From IMG/VR virus record IMGVR_UViG_3300035698_035345, positions 1 through 21,067 of that record: a DNA stretch of 21,067 nt; one strand, 5' to 3'. Of this stretch, positions 15,704 to 21,067 are shown in pieces. Every line of letters starts with the position of its first letter. The stretch's first letter is position 1. Source of the DNA: a virus. A model generated the notes under the pieces. The model was not told where the DNA came from and did no database searches. It saw nothing but the letters and a program-made list of their open reading frames with translations. The position numbers and the translations under genes were made by a program.

Positions 15704-15900
15704 AGTGGCACCCACGGGGATTTGGTGGCGAGCGCCGCCCTCCCGATCAGGTCAAAAAGGATGGCTGGTGCGAGCAAGGCATGCTGGCAGTCTCGGTTGA
15801 GGACGACCGCTTGACCTGGCCTGAGAAAGAACTGATCCGTCAGCTGGGCGAGAAGCTCTATGGCAGACGACAAAAAAACACGGAGAACCATCATGACTGA
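15700..15900 (+). CDS. Small conserved prophage protein
   Basis: 66 residues from the ATG at 15700, coupled by ATGA to the RuvC-like gene. The sequence begins MKWHPRGFGGERRPPDQVKK, and a second block reads DRLTWPEKELIRQLGEKLYG. I recall similar small proteins next to DUF6362 genes in alphaproteobacterial prophages. It is basic and lacks membrane segments or cysteine pairs (a single Cys in DGWCEQG). Function is unknown. Its end overlaps the DUF6362 gene by eight bases. Confidence 0.75.
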   Translation: MKWHPRGFGGERRPPDQVKKDGWCEQGMLAVSVEDDRLTWPEKELIRQLGEKLYGRRQKNTENHHD

Positions 15901-16342
15901 CTGGACGCCAACCTTGGTGGAGGACCGCTTGGAGGAAGCCGCTGACGTGCTCAAGCGATTGCCTGAGCAAAGGGTCCAAGGGTATTTCAACGTCTGGCCT
16001 GACATGTTCCAGAGCTTCGCTGATAAGGTCGGGCAAATGCCCGTGCCCATGCGTCGGCCTCCGCCGTCAGCAGCATCAATCACTCGCATGGACGAGACGA
16101 TGATGTGGATGGCTTATCTTGATGTTGAAGATGCCCGTTTGGTTTGGATGCGATCCGAGAGAAAACACTGGAAGGAAATTTGCTGGTGCTTTGGGGTCAG
16201 TCGATCAACGGCCATCCGGCGGCAGAAGTTTGCACTCAGTGTCATTGCCCTACGGCTTAACGGCTTGCCTGTTGCAACGAAGCGATCACGGTCGTTTGTG
16301 ATCAAGAGTGCCCGGAGGTTGTCAATCGAAATCGTAAAGTGA
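15893..16342 (+). CDS. DUF6362 family protein
   Basis: 149 residues from the ATG at 15893, chosen over 15860 because GGAG lies seven bases upstream and the family begins around W-x-P-x-x-V-E-x-R-L-x-E-A. Features are EDRLEEAADVLKRLP, RRPPPSAASITRMDETMMWMAYL and VWMRSERKHWKEICWCFGVSRSTAIRRQK. The last is a helix-turn-helix similar to sigma-70 region 4 / terminase small-subunit HTHs. I recognise the protein as DUF6362, which occurs just before packaging genes in prophages. A late-transcription activator is a reasonable guess from the HTH and position, but unproven. It closes the coupled early operon. Confidence 0.88.
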   Translation: MTDWTPTLVEDRLEEAADVLKRLPEQRVQGYFNVWPDMFQSFADKVGQMPVPMRRPPPSAASITRMDETMMWMAYLDVEDARLVWMRSERKHWKEICWCFGVSRSTAIRRQKFALSVIALRLNGLPVATKRSRSFVIKSARRLSIEIVK

Positions 16343-16376
16343 CACACTTTTTGCTGACACATCGCAAGGTGAGACA
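16340..16376. repeat. TGACACA motif repeated at 15-bp period
   Basis: TGACACA at 16340-16346, TGACACA at 16355-16361 and TGAGACA at 16370-16376 are spaced exactly 15 bp apart and begin at the DUF6362 stop codon. They head the 349-bp stretch without a gene (16343-16691). Regular spacing suggests a protein-binding array. A short hairpin GCCCC/GGGGC (16380-16394) follows without a T-run. Confidence 0.5.
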
Positions 16377-16548
16377 GATGCCCCTAAATGGGGCTATATT
16401 CGGATCAGAATTGAGAAAAACGCGTCCGGGATTGCCCCGGCCAACCCCGTCCCGCCTAACCCTTTGATATATTGGGTCCTTCCTGGCCGATATCCCATAC
16501 GGGAGGGCTCAGTGCGGCATTTTCCTAGTGACGCGCTCAAAAAGTCCA

Positions 16549-16663
16549 TTTCCGTTTCCGATTGAGATCTAAAAAATCCGCCCGCAAGGCGTGGAACCTT
16601 TGACGTTGAAGAAACTCCGCTTGCGACCGCAAACGGAAATGACCCCGACCTTACAAACGGAAA
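16549..16663. repeat. AAACGGAAA repeats in the gap before the methylase gene
   Basis: The 9-mer AAACGGAAA occurs at 16631-16639 and 16655-16663 in direct orientation 24 bp apart. It occurs once inverted as TTTCCGTTT at 16549-16557; the inverted match to the first copy extends to 11 bp (CATTTCCGTTT against AAACGGAAATG). The last copy ends 28 bases before the ATG at 16692. Elsewhere in the gap I see only a short CCGGG/CCCGG hairpin at 16426-16440 and no clear promoter. Candidate roles are an operator, a terminase recognition site or an RNA hairpin. Confidence 0.5.
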
Positions 16664-16691
16664 CGCTTCAATCTTTGGAAACAAAAACCAT

Positions 16692-17975
16692 ATGACCGCA
16701 AGTATCATCAACACAGGCGACAAGATTGAACTGGTCGCCGCTGACAAACTTGCCTGCCACCCTGACAATCCGCGCCGGGGTGACGTAGATGGGATCCGCG
16801 CGAGTATTTCTGCCAACGGTTTTTATGGGGCCTTGGTGGTGCAACGTTCAACCGGGCACATCCTTGCAGGCAATCACCGCTTCATGGCGGCGCAGGCGGA
16901 AGGGCTAGAAAAGTTCCCGGTCATCTACGTGGATGTTGATGACGAAGAAGCAAAATACATTCTGGTGGTCGATAACCGATCGTCAGACCAAGCCGAAAAT
17001 GATCACGAAGTTCTAGCCGCCATTTTGCAGGGCCTTCAGTCCAATGAACAAGGATTGAGCGGCACTGGATATTCCGATGCAGACCTAGCTGGTTTGTTAG
17101 CTTCTGTAATGGATGCTGGCGAAGCCTTAGAGGGCGAAGACGATGTTCCAGACACCCCGGAAGAACCGGTTACGTGCCCAGGTGATTTATGGACCCTTGG
17201 AAATCACCGCCTAATTTGTGGTGACGCAACCCTAGCCACCGACGTGGAGCGATTGTTGGGAACGGTCAAACCGCTCCTTATGGTCACGGACCCGCCTTAC
17301 GGTGTGGAGTATGATCCGTCATGGCGCAATCAAGCTGGTGCCACCGCCACCAAACGAGTCGGAAAAGTGTTAAACGATGACCGAGCAGACTGGCGCGAAG
17401 CTTGGGTATTATTCCCGGGGGATGTTGCCTATGTCTGGCATGGCGCATTACATGCGGCAACTGTCGCTGAGAGCCTCGAAGAATCTGGTTTTAAAGTTCG
17501 CTCACAAATCATCTGGGCTAAAGAAAGATTAGTGCTGAGCCGTGGAGATTACCACTGGCAGCATGAACCTTGTTGGTACGCAGTCAAAAAGAAGGGTAAG
17601 GGCCACTGGGCAGGTGATCGCAAGCAGACAACCCTTTGGCAGATCGCCAACCGTGACCAGGACAGTGTGACCGTTCATGGCACACAAAAACCTGTAGAAT
17701 GTATGCGCCGCCCCATCTTGAATAACTCAAGTCCGGGACAGGCAATTTACGAGCCCTTCATGGGATCGGGGACAACGATGATCGCGGCGGAAAGCACGGG
17801 TCGTGTTTGCTATGGCTCTGAACTAAGCCCGGCCTATGTGGACGTGGCAATTTTGCGTTGGCAAAACATAACAGGTGAAAAAGCAATTCTGGATGGTGAT
17901 GGCCGGACCTTTAATGACATTCACCACAAAAAATATCAGGATAGCTCCGCTTCCATTTTGTTGTCTTCGGCATGA
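16692..17975 (+). CDS. ParB-like nuclease-domain / DNA methyltransferase fusion
   Basis: 427 residues. The ParB N-terminal-like domain spans ~10-110 (LACHPDNPRRGDVDGIRASI, then ILAGNHRFMAAQ). The methylase follows in beta-class order: catalytic DPPY at 200-203 and the SAM motif FMGSGTT at 356-362, ending with LSPAYVDVAILRWQNITGE. Such phage enzymes methylate adenine-N6 or cytosine-N4 and can protect phage DNA from host restriction. The specificity cannot be read. No restriction gene is adjacent, so it is an orphan methylase. The ribosome site is weak (TTGGAAA, 13 bases away). The final ~15 residues (KYQDSSASILLSSA) are read from the antisense strand of the XRE gene, which overlaps it by 40 bp. 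The original 3' end was therefore probably replaced when the AT-rich block at 17936-19486 arrived. Confidence 0.92.
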   Translation: MTASIINTGDKIELVAADKLACHPDNPRRGDVDGIRASISANGFYGALVVQRSTGHILAGNHRFMAAQAEGLEKFPVIYVDVDDEEAKYILVVDNRSSDQAENDHEVLAAILQGLQSNEQGLSGTGYSDADLAGLLASVMDAGEALEGEDDVPDTPEEPVTCPGDLWTLGNHRLICGDATLATDVERLLGTVKPLLMVTDPPYGVEYDPSWRNQAGATATKRVGKVLNDDRADWREAWVLFPGDVAYVWHGALHAATVAESLEESGFKVRSQIIWAKERLVLSRGDYHWQHEPCWYAVKKKGKGHWAGDRKQTTLWQIANRDQDSVTVHGTQKPVECMRRPILNNSSPGQAIYEPFMGSGTTMIAAESTGRVCYGSELSPAYVDVAILRWQNITGEKAILDGDGRTFNDIHHKKYQDSSASILLSSA

Positions 17976-18886
17976 CGATATTTGTCCTCTAGCCAGGCAA
18001 CACGATCACCTGCTCTACGAGGTTCCCAGAGATCGTCAGGAATTTCTGAGATCGATACGACACCTTTTTCAAGGGCGTTTCTTGCATCTGTGCTACCAAG
18101 CGTAATTTGTTCGAGGATGTCCAAACAAACACTGTGATCTGGTACGCGGTTGCCTGACGAGTACCAATAGCGTTGAGCAATGTCTCTTTCGTCAACAACT
18201 TCCGTGTCGTTTTTTAAAAGCGGCCTTTGACTGACTTCATATAAATAGTCAGCAAAGGGATTAGGGCTTTCCCAAGGGGGAGCGTACTCATCGTGTAGAT
18301 ACCCTTCGAATAAATCTCTGTTTTTTACAGCATGCCACCGCTCTGAAAAATAGTCCTCCTCCGTAGAGCCTGGCGGCATCGCATCTGATTCAGGCATCCA
18401 CGGTATGGTTGGTGTTTTTAACAAATCACCTAAACCTGGAATTTGGTGCCAAAGAGTTGTGAGATTTCCATATTCGCGTGCGTCTTTGTCAACTTGTTCT
18501 TTTTGGCGCTGAAGACTTTCTTCCGCAGCATTGGCAAAAAGAAGTGGGGCGACCAGTATTATATCTTCAATATCTATGTGATATTTACGCTTCAAAAGAT
18601 CATAATTAAGCCTAGTCTGGGGATTAAGTCGAACGCTGAGGTCAAATGGTTTTCCGTCTTTGGGCATTGGATCCTCTCCTGCCAAGACACCAGGTCTTTC
18701 ACCTAGGGCCTTACATAAACCCTTCAGGGTTTTCTGTTGGACGAAAATACGGTCTGATTTTTCTTTTTCGAGGGTCGAAATTCTACGTGCGGTAAGAGAA
18801 CTCTTTTCAGCGAGCTCTTCTTGTGACCACCCTTTTCGAAGTCGTAGGGCTTTTAAATTTTGTGGTGAAATGACAGATTTTTTCAT
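17936..18886 (-). CDS. XRE-family regulator with large C-terminal domain
   Basis: 316 residues. The HTH is at ~8-62 (NLKALRLRKGWSQEELAEKSSLTARRISTLEK). A long C-terminal domain follows, with LNYDLLKRKYHIDIEDIILVAPLLFANAAEESLQRQK and acidic helical stretches. It ends around DDLWEPRRAGDRVAWLEDKYR. I recall proteins with this C-terminal domain in proteobacteria annotated only as transcriptional regulators. It lies 34 bp downstream of the DUF4258-like gene on the same strand, as in a toxin-antitoxin or self-regulated pair. The block is noticeably AT-richer than the methylase it overlaps (40 bp, tail to tail). AAGG lies about ten bases before the ATG. Confidence 0.88.
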   Translation of the reverse strand: MKKSVISPQNLKALRLRKGWSQEELAEKSSLTARRISTLEKEKSDRIFVQQKTLKGLCKALGERPGVLAGEDPMPKDGKPFDLSVRLNPQTRLNYDLLKRKYHIDIEDIILVAPLLFANAAEESLQRQKEQVDKDAREYGNLTTLWHQIPGLGDLLKTPTIPWMPESDAMPPGSTEEDYFSERWHAVKNRDLFEGYLHDEYAPPWESPNPFADYLYEVSQRPLLKNDTEVVDERDIAQRYWYSSGNRVPDHSVCLDILEQITLGSTDARNALEKGVVSISEIPDDLWEPRRAGDRVAWLEDKYRHAEDNKMEAELS

Positions 18887-18920
18887 TGGGTTATGTACCT
18901 TTTAATTTTCAGAGAAATCA

Positions 18921-19337
18921 TCAGTTGATAATTTTTGAAATTCTTTTGAGCTCTGATTTGGAGCACGAGTAGCAGGTGACTACGTGATTTCCGCTGACTA
19001 CTACTTTTCTATTTTTCAACCGCTCAATGGCATCTATTTGTTGGCGCAGATTGGACATTTGTGAATATAGACCGTCGTTACTCTGACGTATTTCAGTGCC
19101 GCAGTGATCGATACGGTTTTTGCTGATTCGTCGTATTATTGTTTTGATATGTTCACGAAGATTGGAAATTTCTCGCTCTGTGTCTTTGCGTGTAAACAAT
19201 ACTTCTTTGTCATTTATGAATGTGCCGAGGTGGATAATTGACGATATATCGGCTTCTGAAAAAGACCGTTGCTGCATACGGGCCTGGGCGTGTTTTGTGA
19301 AAAACAATGTGGTGTTTGGGTTCTTAGAATTCTTCAT
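18921..19337 (-). CDS. DUF4258-like protein (possible RelE/BrnT-type toxin)
   Basis: 138 residues with a perfect AGGAGG upstream. The N-terminus FFTKHAQARMQQRSFSEADISSII and the C-terminus KVVVSGNHVVTCYSC match the DUF4258 layout (His-Ala-x-x-R-M-x-x-R opening, final beta-strand VV-x-G-x-x-VVT-x-Y). Between them is an enlarged charged helical segment with a repeated pattern (EREISNLREHIKTI and SQMSNLRQQIDAIERL), which may be an internal duplication making it longer than the ~90-100 residues I expect. DUF4258 proteins resemble small ribonuclease toxins but activity is not established. The XRE gene behind it on the same strand would serve as regulator or antitoxin. Both are inferences from arrangement. 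Confidence 0.75.
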   Translation of the reverse strand: MKNSKNPNTTLFFTKHAQARMQQRSFSEADISSIIHLGTFINDKEVLFTRKDTEREISNLREHIKTIIRRISKNRIDHCGTEIRQSNDGLYSQMSNLRQQIDAIERLKNRKVVVSGNHVVTCYSCSKSELKRISKIIN

Positions 19338-19393
19338 GGTTGCCTCCTGGCTTTGTTCGTTGTGATGCGCCTAGAATGCCAAAACAACAGCCG

Positions 19394-19486
19394 GAAATTA
19401 AATAGAAAAGTTATACTATATTTCTGAAAATATATCGCAATTATGGAAATTAAGTTACATAATTTCACAATTATTTTGATAATTTC
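19394..19486. promoter_or_regulatory. GAAATTA half-site cluster, candidate XRE operator
   Basis: Four perfect GAAATTA half-sites: forward at 19394-19400 and 19446-19452, reverse (TAATTTC) at 19460-19466 and 19480-19486. The middle two form a 7-7-7 inverted repeat, and the last two are spaced 20 bp (about two helical turns). They fill the very AT-rich divergent gap between the DUF4258-like gene and the membrane-protein gene. The arrangement is what a dimeric XRE repressor would bind. A leftward promoter may lie among them (TTGCGA, 16-base spacer, TAGTAT) but is weak. Confidence 0.5.
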
Positions 19487-19507
19487 TTGTTTTTGAAGGA
19501 AATATCC

Positions 19508-19735
19508 GTGAAACAATCAAAACAGATGTCATTTTTGGAATCACTCACCAACGTAGCCGTTGGTTATGGCGTTGTCGTATCAACCCAGATTTTGGTTTTC
19601 CCCATGTTTGGGCTCGACGTGCCCCTGTCGGACAACCTGGCCATCGGTGCCATTTTCACAGGAATCTCGATTATGCGCAGCTATACTTTGCGCCGCGTGT
19701 TTGAAGAAATCCGTTTTCGTAAAGTTTGGGTGTAA
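19508..19735 (+). CDS. Small two-helix membrane protein (DUF7220-like)
   Basis: 75 residues from a GTG at 19508. I chose it because AAGGA sits seven bases upstream and the family begins M-K-Q-S-K-x-M-S. A TTG at 19487 is the only upstream alternative. Two hydrophobic helices are apparent, ~10-32 (ESLTNVAVGYGVVVSTQILV) and ~42-58 (LAIGAIFTGISIM), ending in a basic tail (RRVFEEIRFRKVW). I recall this as a widespread small phage protein labelled DUF7220, though I am not certain of the number. Function is unknown. It lies 58 bp before the terminase gene. Confidence 0.78.
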   Translation: MKQSKQMSFLESLTNVAVGYGVVVSTQILVFPMFGLDVPLSDNLAIGAIFTGISIMRSYTLRRVFEEIRFRKVWV

Positions 19736-19793
19736 TCTACCGAGCCCTAGCGTCGGCCCCACCCCAATAGAATTTTAGGCTCACTATCATAAC

Positions 19794-20357
19794 ATGGCTG
19801 AAAGCGCTCAATCCGCTGACGTGTTGGCAAAATTGCTCGACATCACCGAACGCCGCGTCCGTCAGCTCAGCGCGGAAGGTATCATTCCAAAGGTTGCGCG
19901 CGGTCGTTACGAAATGGTTGGCGCTGTGCGCGGCTATATCCGATACCTGCGAGAATTATCTCTCAAAGGTGAAGTAGGTCCCGCTGACTACGGCACCCAA
20001 CGCGCACGCCTAGTTAAAGCAAAAGCAGACTTGGCGGAAATGGAAGCCTCACAAATGCGGGGAGAATTGTTACCGGCTCCCGATGTGAAACGGGCATGGA
20101 CGGAAATCGTGGCGCTTATGCGGGCACGACTGCTGGTGCTGCCCGATAAAATAGCACCGGTGGTTCATGAAACGACAAGCATCGCTCAAGCCAAAGACGT
20201 CATCAAAAAAGCGGTCTTCGAAGTCCTCTCGGAAATCGCCGACACCGACGTTGAAATCACCCCTCACCTTGAAGGGAACGACGGCGTTGAAGTTGACGGT
20301 GACGAGCGCGCTGAAAGTCGCAACACCGCCGCCAAGCCTGACGATCAGCCAGTGGGT
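19794..20357 (+). CDS. Terminase small subunit (Nu1-like), 3' end fused to chromosomal sequence
   Basis: About 188 phage-derived residues. The N-terminal wHTH is clear (LAKLLDITERRVRQLSAEGIIPK, ~10-33, then RGRYEMVGAVRGYIRYLREL). The block RARLVKAKADLAEMEASQMRGELLPA is typical of Nu1-type small terminases, which bind the packaging site and load the large subunit. After an acidic linker the phage-like sequence runs to about DDQPVG (ending 20357). The same reading frame then continues to a stop at 20648 through the histone deacetylase gene in the wrong frame, giving a 284-residue product with ~96 nonsense residues. No terminase large subunit follows. The gene is therefore cut at its 3' end by integration or deletion. 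The ribosome site is weak. Confidence 0.85.
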
Positions 20358-20360
20358 TTT
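20339..20360. other. Junction between phage terminase and histone deacetylase sequence (candidate att site or deletion joint)
   Basis: Phage-like terminase coding appears to persist to about 20357. Histone-deacetylase homology in another frame (ASGFCYFNEPAL) begins at about 20348, just after a TGA at 20339-20341. The two homologies share GCCAGTGGGT (20348-20357). A short shared core is expected at a serine-integrase attachment site but also at a microhomology deletion. I found no second copy of this core at the left end of the window. Confidence 0.65.
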
Positions 20361-21067
20361 GTTATTTCAACGAGCCTGCACTCACCATGGGTCACCTTCT
20401 TGAAACCGGCACTCAACGCATTTTCTATATCGACCTTGATGCCCATCATGGTGATGGCGTGCAGGATGCTTTCCATGACGACGACCGCGTCTTCACCCTG
20501 TCCATTCACGAAGGTGGTCGCTGGCCGATGGATCGACGCAGCGCCAATCCAGATACACAGCCCGGCGGCATTATGGACCGGGCTGGGGGCGCTGCCCGAA
20601 ACCTCCCCGTCCCACCCGGCCTTAACGATGATGAACTTGAAGCCTTGATTGAGGGCGTCGCATTACCCCTCATCACATCGTTCGAGCCTGAGGCATTATT
20701 TATTCAATGTGGCGTGGATGCGCTCAGTGATGACCCACAAAGTCGTCTTGAGCTCTCGAATACAGCGCTTTGGCGTGCCGTCAGCACGCTTAAGGATTTA
20801 GCCCCCCGCCTGATCGTTTCTGGTGGCGGTGGATACAACCCCTACAGCGTGGCGCGTGGCTGGGCAGGTATCTGGGGCGTGCTCGCTGGGTTCGATGTGC
20901 CTGAGGCTTTACCGCCAGAAGCCAAGGCCCTATTGCGCAACGTAACATGGCAACATCGCCGCGCCGCCAATGCACCAAAAAGATGGTTCACCACGCTCGC
21001 CGACCCAGCTCATCATGGCCCCATCCGCCCCGAAATCCGAAATCTGATTAAAGAGCATTCTAGCTAA
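20342..21067 (+). pseudogene. Histone deacetylase / AcuC-like gene, 5' truncated
   Basis: An open frame of 241 codons runs to the stop at 21067. The family signatures are strong: GFCYFNEPAL, the zinc-ligand motif DLDAHHGDGVQ, the second aspartate region QCGVDALSDDP and the active-site loop SGGGGYNPYSVARGW. The normal N-terminal ~130-150 residues, including the catalytic His-His pair, are missing because the terminase gene replaces them. An internal ATG at 20387 could give a 226-residue product, but it would lack the catalytic dyad. These enzymes are zinc-dependent deacetylases acting on acetyl-lysine or small acetylated substrates. This is chromosomal, not phage, sequence. The missing 5' part may lie beyond the left end of the element, outside this window. 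Confidence 0.88.

Noticed and set aside
16380-16394. GCCCC-TAAAT-GGGGC hairpin as a Rho-independent terminator of the early operon
   Set aside because: The stem is only 5 bp and is followed by TATATT rather than a T-run; kept only as a note.
1-21067. tRNA or rRNA genes
   Set aside because: No cloverleaf-like segment with a T-loop GTTCGA-type core and a matching acceptor stem, and no rRNA-like sequence, was noticed on either strand.

Overview
The window looks like part of an integrated temperate-phage-type element in an alphaproteobacterium, probably of the Rhodospirillales-like marine kind. I base this on the gene set: a DUF2924/serine-recombinase cassette, an S24 repressor, DUF6511 and DUF6362 proteins, a ParB-like/DNA methylase fusion and a Nu1-like terminase small subunit. 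I recognise this combination from alphaproteobacterial prophages. The flanking chromosomal gene is also alphaproteobacterial in style (a class II-type histone deacetylase / AcuC-like protein). The genus cannot be read from the sequence.

Layout. (1) 1-489: an orphan, AT-rich, Cys-rich gene of unknown function. (2) 564-2939, minus strand: a translationally coupled four-gene recombination cassette (small protein, DUF2924, serine recombinase, HTH protein). (3) 3072-6208, minus strand: the lysogenic operon. A CI/LexA-like repressor is followed directly by an 820-residue protein with a PD-(D/E)XK nuclease signature and two hydrophobic regions. This is my best candidate for an undescribed prophage-encoded defence or exclusion effector. 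(4) 6209-6314: a divergent control region with overlapping face-to-face promoters and a tandem repeat. (5) 6315-16342, plus strand: a long, tightly coupled early operon. It carries small regulators, a Sak4-like annealing ATPase, a probable SSB, an SF2 helicase, a DUF6511 zinc-finger protein, a Cas4/RecB-type nuclease with four cluster cysteines, a TOPRIM primase-helicase, a RuvC-like resolvase and DUF6362. It is interrupted at 14849-15190 by a non-coding block with a TGGATTCT repeat array and hairpins. (6) 16343-16691: a repeat-containing non-coding stretch, then the ParB/methylase fusion (16692-17975). (7) 17936-19486: an AT-rich cargo block on the minus strand (DUF4258-like protein plus XRE regulator, resembling a toxin-antitoxin pair) with its own operator-like repeats. 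(8) 19508-20357: a small membrane protein and the terminase small subunit. (9) 20342-21067: the 3' two-thirds of a histone deacetylase gene, out of frame with the terminase gene that runs into it.

How it works together. The repressor would hold down the rightward operon while keeping its own operon, including the nuclease-like effector, expressed in the lysogen. On induction the rightward genes would provide a largely self-sufficient replication and recombination set. No terminase large subunit, portal, capsid, tail or lysis gene lies in the window. The terminase small subunit ends abruptly in chromosomal histone-deacetylase sequence at about 20340-20357. That point is either an attachment-site junction with the late genes lying left of base 1, or a deletion joint that leaves a late-gene-less remnant. 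The window alone cannot decide between these.
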